From positions 2,334,501 through 2,398,500 of the forward strand of contig NZ_CP030040.1 of NCBI RefSeq assembly GCF_003260995.1: 64,000 nt of DNA. The letters run 5' to 3'. A program made the position numbers and the translations under genes. The notes under the pieces were generated by a model. The model was not told where the DNA came from and ran no database searches. It saw nothing but the letters and a program-made list of their open reading frames with translations. This DNA comes from Acetobacterium sp. KB-1. Lineage in GTDB: Bacteria > Bacillota > Clostridia > Eubacteriales > Eubacteriaceae. Shown one piece after another: positions 8,055-15,827 of the stretch (the stretch's first letter is position 1; each line of letters begins with the position of its first letter).

Positions 8055-8113
8055 AAATAAAAACCACTGATTACAAAGACTTTTATCTCTTTCATAATCA
8101 GCGGTTTTTATTT
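8055..8113. terminator. Bidirectional terminator
   Basis: Two 19-base arms (8055-8073 and 8095-8113) pair with a single A-C mismatch. They are bounded by T5 on the plus strand and T5 on the minus strand (arm AAATAAAAACC). It ends the DUF3784-like gene on one side and the flavin-binding protein gene on the other. Confidence 0.85.
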
Positions 8114-8133
8114 AATCTTATATCCTAATTGAT

Positions 8134-8442
8134 TTAAATAAGTGCTTCTGCCTTTGTTGCCGTAAATATAAATTTTCCATCAGAAACTCTTGCGCTGCCG
8201 GTAAAACGGCAACCTTTGGCACCACCCTCAACTTTTTGAGCGGCCAACAGCATCGCGCAATCATTTTTCTTAAGATTTTCCGAAGTCACCTTCATTGCAT
8301 AGACTCCGACCGAAACATGGTCACCTTCAACTTCACCGCTACCAACAATAATGGGGTGTGGGCTGCCATCGGGACACATTGTCACAATTGTCAGAAACGC
8401 CGAGTTTTCGATAACACTTTTCATTTCTTCATTAATAACCAT
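8134..8442 (-). CDS. Pyridoxamine 5'-phosphate oxidase-like flavin-binding protein
   Basis: A 102-aa protein of the split-barrel PNPOx-like group that binds FMN or a similar cofactor. Recognisable blocks are FLTIVTMCPDGSPHPIIVGSGEV, then VSVGVYAMKVTSENLKKN, then GCRFTGSARV. The start is the ATG at 8442, which lies 8 bases after GGAGG; an upstream TTG would overlap that site. It is divergently transcribed from an HxlR regulator whose promoter overlaps its own, so it is probably the regulated target. The reaction is unknown. Members of this group include reductases acting on quinones, nitro groups or F420-like cofactors. Confidence 0.8.
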   Translation of the reverse strand: MVINEEMKSVIENSAFLTIVTMCPDGSPHPIIVGSGEVEGDHVSVGVYAMKVTSENLKKNDCAMLLAAQKVEGGAKGCRFTGSARVSDGKFIFTATKAEALI

Positions 8443-8472
8443 TTTAAATTCCTCCAAAGTTTAGTATAGCAA

Positions 8473-8501
8473 TTGACTCCGCAATTACTACCTGATACAA
8501 T
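8473..8501 (+). promoter_or_regulatory. Promoter of the HxlR regulator gene
   Basis: TTGACT (8473-8478), a 17-bp spacer and TACAAT (8496-8501) preceded by TGA, giving an extended -10. Its -10 box overlaps the -10 box of the opposing promoter. Confidence 0.75.
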
Positions 8502-8528
8502 TATAGTACTCCAACTAAAGCTTGTAAA
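8500..8528 (-). promoter_or_regulatory. Promoter of the flavin-binding protein gene
   Basis: Read on the minus strand: TTTACA (8523-8528), a 17-bp spacer and a perfect TATAAT (8500-8505). It faces the hxlR promoter, and the two -10 elements share bases 8500-8501. Confidence 0.78.
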
Positions 8529-8580
8529 CTACGCAAAAAAATATGATCACATACGAAAATAGAAAGGAGCTAAGAAAAAA

Positions 8581-8943
8581 ATGACTACCTCTGAAAATAA
8601 AACTTCCTTATGTTCCGGAAACATCTGCCCGTGCCAAGAAAAATGTCCCCTTTCAGCTGCCCTTGAAATCATTGGTGGCAAATGGAAGATTCCCATCCTC
8701 TGTGCATTATATAACGATGGGCCCACCCGTTATAATGCGTTACGAAAAAAAATTAAGGGCATAACCAACACCATGCTCGCTTCCTCATTGAAGGAACTCG
8801 AAGCGGATGGTCTGATCCTCCGCACGCAATATAACGAAATGCCCTTAAGAGTCGAGTATGAATTAACCAGAAACACGAATCGTCTTATTCCGATTCTGGG
8901 CAGCCTTTCTGTATGGGGCAAGGAAATAAAAACTGATTTATAA
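8581..8943 (+). CDS. HxlR-family transcriptional regulator with an N-terminal cysteine cluster
   Basis: A 120-aa winged-helix protein. The DNA-binding core CPLSAALEIIGGKWKIPILCAL ... FNALRKKI-like ... ELEADGLILRTQY is typical of HxlR, whose members usually sense redox or electrophilic stress through one N-terminal cysteine. Here four cysteines cluster at C11, C16, C18 and C22, with a further C41. The ribosome binding site is AAAGGAG about 11 bases upstream. It is divergent from the flavin-binding protein gene with overlapping promoters, so that gene is its probable target. Type of signal is inferred. Confidence 0.88.
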   Translation: MTTSENKTSLCSGNICPCQEKCPLSAALEIIGGKWKIPILCALYNDGPTRYNALRKKIKGITNTMLASSLKELEADGLILRTQYNEMPLRVEYELTRNTNRLIPILGSLSVWGKEIKTDL

Positions 8944-8964
8944 ACAAAAAACTGCCCCCATGTT

Positions 8965-9789
8965 TTAATTTACTTTTTCCAGTTCAATCTGAATTTCGGT
9001 CAGATAGTGAGCCGGATTTTCTTCATTCCAGGGGCCCCGATGACAGATTTGCCGGTTTTTTCCCTTCATTCTATAACCGGCATGTCCAGTCAGCCAATAA
9101 GCCAGCGAGCGAAAAGCCCCGGAGATATTTTCATAGGGGCCATAAACCATCGTGCAGGCCATCATCGCCACCGCTTCTGTATTTCGAAAGCACAGCGGTT
9201 CGTCCACAGCCACAGCTTTTGTAACCACCATACAGACCTCCACATCCACATCGGCTTCCTTAAACTCATTGTCATGGTAAACAGCAAAGCACTGCTCAGT
9301 TACTGGTAGCTCAATTTTTCTTTCGTTTGTTAATTCGGCTAGTTCTTTCCAAAGTAATCCCTCACAAAAATAATTTGCGATCACCCGTCGCAGTGAAATA
9401 ACCGGGTATGAAGGAATCTGCTTAATGATAAAGTTATAATGAATACCGATTTCATCTTTCTTAATGCTGTCCAACGCCGTTTTTATTCTGCTTAGCTTTT
9501 CCTGTTCTTGTTCCAGTAATTGCTGTACTTCGATTTGTTTGCTTTTTAATTGATCCGCCATAAAATCACCGCTCCAATTTTTTAGCGCCGCCCCAATCTC
9601 TGCAACGGTATAGCCAACATCGCGCAAGAAGATAATTTTTTGCAGCCGCGGAATTTGCTCCACCGAATACAGACGATAGCCCGTAAAAGGGTCCGTCTGA
9701 GCCGGTTTCAGCAAGTTATTTTCATCATAATAGCGGAGCATCCGAATCGATACCTGGGTCAATTTTGAAAACTCACCGATTTTAAACAT
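8965..9789 (-). CDS. MerR-family regulator with GyrI-like effector domain
   Basis: A 274-aa regulator. Residues about 2-70 form the MerR winged helix (FKIGEFSKLTQVSIRMLRYYDENNLL). Residues about 78-115 form the dimerising coiled coil. Residues about 120-274 resemble a GyrI-like/AraC effector-binding domain, as in BmrR, which binds drugs or other hydrophobic ligands. The ATG at 9789 is preferred over the GTG at 9792 because of its spacing from AGAGG. It lies just downstream of azlD, 39 bases away on the same strand, and may be cotranscribed with azlCD. The ligand is unknown. Confidence 0.87.
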   Translation of the reverse strand: MFKIGEFSKLTQVSIRMLRYYDENNLLKPAQTDPFTGYRLYSVEQIPRLQKIIFLRDVGYTVAEIGAALKNWSGDFMADQLKSKQIEVQQLLEQEQEKLSRIKTALDSIKKDEIGIHYNFIIKQIPSYPVISLRRVIANYFCEGLLWKELAELTNERKIELPVTEQCFAVYHDNEFKEADVDVEVCMVVTKAVAVDEPLCFRNTEAVAMMACTMVYGPYENISGAFRSLAYWLTGHAGYRMKGKNRQICHRGPWNEENPAHYLTEIQIELEKVN

Positions 9790-9827
9790 CACGACCTCTT
9801 TTCATCTGTCTCTCCCTTTATTTCCGA

Positions 9828-10163
9828 CTAGATAAATACCATTTGGATCAGTACCATATAAACCAGAGTTCCGCCACCAATGCTCAGCAGGTTATTGCGC
9901 TTCCAGACGTGAAGCAATGCCACAATTCCCACTGCAAGATACTCGGGAAATCCATGCGGCGGCACCATTAAGCTGACCCCCTTTAAACAATAAACCACCA
10001 GAATGGCAATAACCGCTGGCGGTAGCAGATCACCCAGGGTTTTAACCAGAGCCGGTACTTCCTTTCCGCCACCGAAAAGGGCAAAAGGCAGAAAGCGGGT
10101 CATAAAGGTACAGACGGCCACCACCAACACGACCAGTAAGGGTGTTGTTATTTCCGGACTCAT
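9828..10163 (-). CDS. azlD: AzlD-family branched-chain amino acid export subunit
   Basis: A 111-aa protein with three to four hydrophobic segments, matching AzlD in size. Typical stretches are CTFMTRFLPFALFGGGKEVPALVKTLGDLLPPAVIAILVVYCL. AzlC and AzlD together form a bipartite exporter for leucine and other branched-chain amino acids. The start overlaps the azlC stop by 4 bases, which indicates translational coupling. It follows azlC on the same transcript, with the MerR regulator downstream. Confidence 0.9.
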   Translation of the reverse strand: MSPEITTPLLVVLVVAVCTFMTRFLPFALFGGGKEVPALVKTLGDLLPPAVIAILVVYCLKGVSLMVPPHGFPEYLAVGIVALLHVWKRNNLLSIGGGTLVYMVLIQMVFI

Positions 10164-10888
10164 TGAACCACCTCCTTGTTCTCCCCTTGTTTTATACTAT
10201 TTCTAAAAACGAGCAGCAAACATACGGCGGCAATCAACGCCGGTAGAATAAATGCATTGGCACCAAATACAAAAAGCGAGACGATCCCACAAAACATCCC
10301 GACCAGAGCAGGCAAATGCGATTGATAGCTATACCACTGCTCAATAAAGATAACCACAAACAGGGCTGTCATCGCAAAATCGATGCCGGTGGTATCAAAA
10401 CCGATGAAACTGCCAATGATCGCACCAAGAGTGCAGCCGACAATCCAGTAGCTTTGATCCAGGGCCGCTACGGTAAAAAACACCTGCTTCTGATTGAGTT
10501 CTTTGGGTATATTCATACCGCACAGTAGCGAATAGGTTTCGTCAGTTAGTGAAAAAATCATATACCAGCCATATCTTCCCATCGCCTTAAATTTTTCAAT
10601 GAAGGATAACCCATAAAAGATATGACGACTCTGTACCGACAGGGTCAGGACAATCAATGACAGTAGCCCCATGCCGCCACTCAGTAGTCCAATCAAAACA
10701 AATTGCATCGAACCGGCATAAATAATCAGACTGATGAAAAATGCCCAGATAAAATTGTAGCCCGCTTTTTCCAGCAGAATGCCAAAGGCCATCCCCATGA
10801 AAAGATAACCAAAAAGAACGGGCAGGGTTTGAATAAACGCATATTTTAAAGTCTCTCTAAATGCTTCTTTTTTCTTGGTCATACTCAA
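10160..10888 (-). CDS. azlC: AzlC-family branched-chain amino acid permease
   Basis: A membrane protein of about 242 aa with six or more hydrophobic segments. It shows the family stretches LPVLFGYLFMGMAFGILLEKAGY, YAGSMQFVLIGLLSGG and SRHIFYGLSF. Together with AzlD it exports branched-chain amino acids or azaleucine. The favoured start is the TTG at 10888, 7 bases after AAGGAG; an ATG two codons in has poorer spacing. It is divergent from the marR gene, and an extended -10 promoter lies upstream. Confidence 0.92.
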   Translation of the reverse strand: MSMTKKKEAFRETLKYAFIQTLPVLFGYLFMGMAFGILLEKAGYNFIWAFFISLIIYAGSMQFVLIGLLSGGMGLLSLIVLTLSVQSRHIFYGLSFIEKFKAMGRYGWYMIFSLTDETYSLLCGMNIPKELNQKQVFFTVAALDQSYWIVGCTLGAIIGSFIGFDTTGIDFAMTALFVVIFIEQWYSYQSHLPALVGMFCGIVSLFVFGANAFILPALIAAVCLLLVFRNSIKQGENKEVVQ

Positions 10889-10930
10889 TTTTCTGCTCCT
10901 TATACTTAATTTTCCTTAAGTTACCAAAAT

Positions 10931-10959
10931 ATTATAGCATAAATCTTTATGTTAATGCA
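10931..10959 (-). promoter_or_regulatory. azlC promoter
   Basis: Minus strand: a perfect TATAAT (10931-10936) with TGC immediately upstream (extended -10). A weak -35 TGCATT (10954-10959) sits at 17-bp spacing. Confidence 0.6.
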
Positions 10960-10977
10960 TTTCAAAATTCTTTTGCC

Positions 10978-11005
10978 TTGCATAATTCCAATCTTCGTTT
11001 ATAAT
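10978..11005 (+). promoter_or_regulatory. Promoter of the MarR-ABC exporter operon
   Basis: TTGCAT (10978-10983), a 16-bp spacer and a perfect TATAAT (11000-11005). The predicted start site falls in the palindrome that follows. Confidence 0.65.
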
Positions 11006-11008
11006 AGA

Positions 11009-11042
11009 TTTACTTAAGTAAATTAACTATTATGTTAGTTAA
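11009..11042. promoter_or_regulatory. Probable MarR operator: two adjacent palindromes
   Basis: A perfect 14-bp palindrome TTTACTTAAGTAAA (11009-11022) is directly followed by a 7-bp inverted repeat TTAACTA/TAGTTAA (11023-11029 and 11036-11042). Both lie between the -10 box and the marR start. This is the expected place for autorepression by the MarR protein encoded next. Confidence 0.6.
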
Positions 11043-11084
11043 TTATTACTTTAATTAATCATTAATCTACGAAAGGAGTACGCA

Positions 11085-11606
11085 TTGAATACAACTGGAC
11101 ACGAACTGTTTCACGCTTTTCACCGCATAAAAAAGTCAAGTATGGGTCGCATTCATAAATGTCTGATGAAAGACCTTAAACCCCATGAATTTTTTATGTT
11201 AAAAACCCTTAAAACAATGTATGACGAGGAGCAAAAAGACGCTCAGTTAAACAATCTCACGTTGGCTCCCGGCGTGAAAATTTCTCAGCTCAGCCGAGAA
11301 ACCGCAATTTCGATGCCTGGCGTTTCTCAAACGATTTCAACTTTGGAAAAGCTTGGCTATGTAGAACGGATTGCCTCAAGTAAGGATCGCCGCCTGGTTT
11401 ACGTTAAGCTTACCGATACCGGCCGACAACTCGAAGACGATGTTTCAAAGTCATGCTTCCAAATCTATGATGAAGCAGCAACCACGCTGGGTGAAGAAGA
11501 TACCCAGTCCCTTGTTCTTTTACTCGACAAATTAGCGGTCGCCTTTGATCAGATCGATCAGCAACAAGGCGACTTGAAAGAAAATGCAGAAAGGAAAACA
11601 ACATGA
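11085..11606 (+). CDS. MarR-family transcriptional regulator
   Basis: A 173-aa regulator with a MarR winged helix: ISQLSRETAISMPGVSQTISTLEKLGYVERI, then the wing SSKDRRLVYVKLTDTG near residues 95-110. The start is a TTG at 11085, 6 bases after AAAGGAG. The stop overlaps the ABC exporter start by 4 bases, so it is the first gene of a three-gene operon. It probably represses that operon through the palindromes upstream, with release by a transported compound. The ligand is unknown. Confidence 0.88.
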   Translation: MNTTGHELFHAFHRIKKSSMGRIHKCLMKDLKPHEFFMLKTLKTMYDEEQKDAQLNNLTLAPGVKISQLSRETAISMPGVSQTISTLEKLGYVERIASSKDRRLVYVKLTDTGRQLEDDVSKSCFQIYDEAATTLGEEDTQSLVLLLDKLAVAFDQIDQQQGDLKENAERKTT

Positions 11607-13837
11607 TCAAGCTTTCACGCTATTTAAAACCCTATCTCGGGGTCCTTTTCATTACCCTGGCACTGCTTTTTGTGCAAGCGATATCCGACCTGAACCTGCC
11701 AAACTTCATGTCGGATATTGTCAATGTGGGCATCCAGCAAAACGGGATTGAACACGCAACGCCGGAAGCTATCAGCGAAGATGGCTATGCCTTAATGACG
11801 ACCTTTATGACCACTGCAGAAAAGCAGACGGTGTCAGATAACTACCTGCTGATGAGCCCGGATGACGCTACTAATCCAGACTATGGCGCCACCGTCGAGA
11901 AATTCCCGACACTGAAAACCCAAAGTATTTATGTCCTTACAAATCCCAATGCGGAAACTTTCAAAACGCTGGATCCCATCTTTGGAACAGCCACCTGGAC
12001 ATTTATCAATGCCATGCGTTCAATGGATACCAGCGCCGCCGATGCCAGCGCCGCCGAAAGCGCGACCGATCTGGATTTAGACCAGCTTTATCAGGCCTTG
12101 CCGATGCTCACACAATTGCCCCCGGACACCTTTGACAAAGCCCGCGAACAGGCTGCCCAAACTCCTGAATCGATGCAAATTCAAACCGCTGTCCAATTCA
12201 CCACCCAATTCTATAACGAACTTGGGGTGGATGTCGGTGCCATTCAAACTTTCTATATTTTAAAAATTGGCGCGATGATGCTACTGCTTTCTTTGATCAG
12301 CATTTTAGCCGCCATTGCGGTGGGCTTTTTTTCAGCCCGAATTGCGGCTGGGGTTTCCCAAAGTCTCCGCCGGGATGTCTTCAAGAAGGTCCAGTGTTTT
12401 TCTAATACCGAGTTTGATAAGTTCTCGACAGCATCACTGATCACCCGAAACACCAATGATATCACCCAAATCCAGACCATTCTGATTATGGGCATTCGAA
12501 TTCTCTGCTATTCACCAATTCTGGCCATTGGCGGGATTATTATGGCCCTACGCCGAACCACCTCCATGGGTTGGATTATCGTTGTGGCGGTTTTAGCGAT
12601 TATGATGATTATTGGTGTCGTATTTACCATTGCCATGCCTCGCTTTAAACTAATCCAGAAACTGGTGGATAAACTAAACCTCGTCACCCGGGAGAGCCTG
12701 ACCGGCTTGATGGTGGTGCGGGCTTTTGGCAACCAGAACTTTGAAGAAAATCGTTTTGATTCGGTAAACAAAGAAACGACCGCTAATAATCTTTTTGTAA
12801 ACCGAGCGATGGTCTTTATGATGCCAACCATGATGTTTATCATGAATGGCGTCACACTGCTAGTGGTTTGGGTCGGTGCTCATCAAATCGCCGATTCAGC
12901 CATGCAGGTTGGTGATATGATGGCCTTTATGCAATATACCATGCAGATTATTTTCTCCTTCCTGATGATGTCGATGATGTTTATTATGATTCCCCGGGCT
13001 GCCGTTTCCGGCGATCGTATTCAGGAAGTACTGGCCGTTAAACCGAATATTGTCGATCCCGCCGAACCAAAAAAACTACCAATGAACGAGCAAACCACCC
13101 TGGTCTTTGACCATGTCTCCTTCCGCTATGAAGGAGCTGAGGAAGATGTCCTTCATGATATCAACTTTGTGGCCAATCCGGGCGAAACAACCGCCTTTAT
13201 TGGTTCCACCGGTTCAGGTAAATCAACCCTGATTAACCTGATTCCCCGGTTTTTCGATGTCACCTCGGGTACTGTTAAAATCGATGACATCGATATCCGC
13301 GAGGTCACCCAACACGATCTGCGCGAAAAAATTGGTTACATTCCCCAAAAAGGGGTGTTATTTTCCGGCACTGTGGCCTCCAATCTTAAATATGGCGATC
13401 AACTTGCCAACGAAGAAGATTTAGCTATTGCTGCTCAGGTTGCTCAGGCTACCGAGTTTATTAAAAGCAGTCCCGACGGCTTTGAGCGGGAAATCGCCCA
13501 AGGCGGCAGCAATGTCTCTGGCGAACAAAAACAGCGACTATCGATTGCCCGGGCGCTGGTACGAAAACCGGATATCTATATTTTTGACGACAGCTTTTCC
13601 GCGCTGGACTACAAAACCGATATTACTCTGCGACGGGCTTTAAAAGAATACACCGGTAACAGTACCGTACTCATTGTCGCCCAACGAATTAACACCATTA
13701 TGCATGCCGAGAAAATCATCGTTCTGGATCACGGCCGGGTGGTTGGCAAAGGAACCCACAATGAACTATTAAAAACCTGTACCACCTATCAGGAAATAGC
13801 ATCCTCACAATTATCAGAGGAGGAACTAAACATATGA
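11603..13837 (+). CDS. ABC exporter half-transporter with large extracytoplasmic insert and degenerate ATP site
   Basis: A 744-aa half-transporter with a membrane domain then an ATPase domain (multidrug/lipid exporter type). After the first membrane segment (residues about 8-28) an insert of about 170 residues separates it from the second, so a sizeable domain sits outside the membrane. The NBD has Walker A GSTGSGKST. The signature is VSGEQ rather than LSGGQ, Walker B FDDSFSALD has Asp in place of the catalytic Glu, and the switch His is Gln (VAQRINT). It is therefore the non-catalytic partner of a heterodimer. It overlaps both neighbours by 4 bases. Substrate unknown. Confidence 0.9.
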   Translation: MIKLSRYLKPYLGVLFITLALLFVQAISDLNLPNFMSDIVNVGIQQNGIEHATPEAISEDGYALMTTFMTTAEKQTVSDNYLLMSPDDATNPDYGATVEKFPTLKTQSIYVLTNPNAETFKTLDPIFGTATWTFINAMRSMDTSAADASAAESATDLDLDQLYQALPMLTQLPPDTFDKAREQAAQTPESMQIQTAVQFTTQFYNELGVDVGAIQTFYILKIGAMMLLLSLISILAAIAVGFFSARIAAGVSQSLRRDVFKKVQCFSNTEFDKFSTASLITRNTNDITQIQTILIMGIRILCYSPILAIGGIIMALRRTTSMGWIIVVAVLAIMMIIGVVFTIAMPRFKLIQKLVDKLNLVTRESLTGLMVVRAFGNQNFEENRFDSVNKETTANNLFVNRAMVFMMPTMMFIMNGVTLLVVWVGAHQIADSAMQVGDMMAFMQYTMQIIFSFLMMSMMFIMIPRAAVSGDRIQEVLAVKPNIVDPAEPKKLPMNEQTTLVFDHVSFRYEGAEEDVLHDINFVANPGETTAFIGSTGSGKSTLINLIPRFFDVTSGTVKIDDIDIREVTQHDLREKIGYIPQKGVLFSGTVASNLKYGDQLANEEDLAIAAQVAQATEFIKSSPDGFEREIAQGGSNVSGEQKQRLSIARALVRKPDIYIFDDSFSALDYKTDITLRRALKEYTGNSTVLIVAQRINTIMHAEKIIVLDHGRVVGKGTHNELLKTCTTYQEIASSQLSEEELNI

Positions 13838-15741
13838 GCAATCAAAAAAATATTAAAACACCAAAACGTGGCAACATGGGCGGTGGCGGAATGGGTCGGG
13901 GTCCAGGTGGTCCCGCCGGCATGATACCCGGTGAGAAGCCCAAAGATTTCAAGGGCAGCCTTAAAAAACTGACCCGCTACCTATCCGCCTATAAAATCAG
14001 TCTCTTCTTTGTGCTGATCTTTGCGATTGCTTCCACCATCTTTATGATTGTCGGCCCCAAAATACTGGGAAACGCCACCACGGCGATCTTTGAAGGTGTC
14101 ATGAATCTGATTGCCGATAATGGCAAAGGCATTGATTTTAACTATATTAGTCAGATCATGCTGTTGCTCCTTGGTCTCTACATCATCGCTGCGATTTTTT
14201 CTTATATCCAAGGCTTTATTATGACCGGGATTTCGATGAAGGTAACTTATGAGCTCAGACGAAATATTTTTGCCAAAATCAATCGACTACCGTTTAAATA
14301 TTTTGACAAAACCAGTTATGGTGAGGTGCTTTCCTTCCTGACCAATGATATTGAAACGGTCAATCAGACCTTAAACCAGAGCATCACCCAAATTATCACC
14401 TCTGTGGCAACCCTGTTAGGTATTCTGATTATGATGTTCTCCATCAGTTGGCAAATGACCATTGTGGCACTTTTAATTGTGCCAATCTCATTTGTCATTG
14501 TCGTAAATCTTGTTAAAAAGTCCCAACCCCATTTCAGCGAACAGCAAACCTATCTGGGTCATATCAATGGTCACGTGGAGGAAATGTTCAGCGGGCATAA
14601 CGTGGTTAAAGCATTTAACGGTGAAGAATCTTCTTTCGAAACCTTTGACCACTATAACACCACCCTTTACAGCTCGGCCTGGAAATCGCAGTTCATTTCT
14701 GGACTGATGATGCCGATGATGACCTTTATCGGGAACCTCGGCTATGTGGCGGTTTGTATTCTAGGCGGTTATCTGGCCGTTAATGGACGCTTAAGTGTTG
14801 GCGACATTCAGGCCTTTATCCAATATGTCCGCCAGTTTACCCAGCCGATTATGCAAATTGCCAATATTTCTAATATTTTGCAGCAAACCACTGCCGCTGC
14901 CGAACGGGTCTTCACCTTTTTGGAAGAAGAAGAAGAAGTTTCCGAAAGCACCACCGCTTTTGATCTCTCAAAAGTATCTGGTCGTGTCGATTTTGACCAC
15001 GTAAACTTTGGTTATAACCCCGATAAAACCGTTATTAAAGACTTTTCCGCTCATATCAAAGAAGGCCAGAAGATTGCCATTGTTGGTCCCACCGGAGCCG
15101 GTAAGACCACCATTGTTAAGCTGTTGATGCGTTTTTATGACGTGAAATCCGGTGCCATTCTCGTGGATGGCCATAATATTATGGACTTTAGCCGCGGCGA
15201 TCTTCGCAGCCTCTTTGGGATGGTGCTCCAGGATACCTGGCTTTACAATGCCAGCATCCGCGACAATATCAAGTATGGCCGTCTGGATGCCACTGATGCT
15301 GAGGTAGAAGCCGCAGCCGTAGCCGCTCAGGTCGACTATTTTGTGCATACCCTGCCGGATGGTTATAACATGTTCTTAAATGAAGAAGCCAGTAATGTGT
15401 CGCAGGGACAAAAGCAACTCTTAACCATTGCCCGGGCCATTTTGGCTGATCCTAAAATCCTGATTCTGGATGAAGCCACCAGCTCGGTGGATACCCGTAC
15501 CGAGGTGCTGATTCAGAAAGCCATGGATAACCTGATGGAAGGGCGAACCAGCTTTGTCATCGCCCACCGCTTGTCCACCATTAAAAATGCCGACCTCATT
15601 CTGGTTATGAATGAAGGCGACATTGTCGAACAGGGTAACCATGAAGATCTGCTGGCCAAGGATGGTTTTTATGCTAAACTTTACAACTCTCAGTTTGAAA
15701 AAGCTGAGGAATTAGAAAACGAATTGGCCCAGGATCTGTAA
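13834..15741 (+). CDS. ABC exporter half-transporter, catalytic partner
   Basis: A 635-aa half-transporter that pairs with the preceding gene product. Residues about 10-35 are Gly/Pro-rich (GGGGMGRGPGGPAG), followed by six membrane segments and an ATPase domain. The NBD is canonical: Walker A GPTGAGKTT, signature VSQGQ, Walker B LILDEATSSVD with the catalytic Glu and switch His in VIAHRLST. One active and one degenerate site is normal for heterodimeric multidrug exporters. It overlaps the upstream gene by 4 bases and ends at a very strong terminator. Export of toxic compounds under MarR control is inferred. Confidence 0.92.
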   Translation: MSNQKNIKTPKRGNMGGGGMGRGPGGPAGMIPGEKPKDFKGSLKKLTRYLSAYKISLFFVLIFAIASTIFMIVGPKILGNATTAIFEGVMNLIADNGKGIDFNYISQIMLLLLGLYIIAAIFSYIQGFIMTGISMKVTYELRRNIFAKINRLPFKYFDKTSYGEVLSFLTNDIETVNQTLNQSITQIITSVATLLGILIMMFSISWQMTIVALLIVPISFVIVVNLVKKSQPHFSEQQTYLGHINGHVEEMFSGHNVVKAFNGEESSFETFDHYNTTLYSSAWKSQFISGLMMPMMTFIGNLGYVAVCILGGYLAVNGRLSVGDIQAFIQYVRQFTQPIMQIANISNILQQTTAAAERVFTFLEEEEEVSESTTAFDLSKVSGRVDFDHVNFGYNPDKTVIKDFSAHIKEGQKIAIVGPTGAGKTTIVKLLMRFYDVKSGAILVDGHNIMDFSRGDLRSLFGMVLQDTWLYNASIRDNIKYGRLDATDAEVEAAAVAAQVDYFVHTLPDGYNMFLNEEASNVSQGQKQLLTIARAILADPKILILDEATSSVDTRTEVLIQKAMDNLMEGRTSFVIAHRLSTIKNADLILVMNEGDIVEQGNHEDLLAKDGFYAKLYNSQFEKAEELENELAQDL

Positions 15742-15775
15742 ACTATTTAAGTTTCCTACTCTGTTAAGTAATTAA

Positions 15776-15827
15776 AGGGAGCAGCTCTGATCGTTACGAA
15801 CGATCAGAGCTGCTCCCTGCTTTTTTA
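15776..15827. terminator. Strong bidirectional terminator
   Basis: A perfect 20-bp stem (15776-15795 with 15799-15818) has a 3-base loop followed by T6 on the plus strand. It separates the convergent exporter operon and the sensor kinase gene. Confidence 0.92.
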
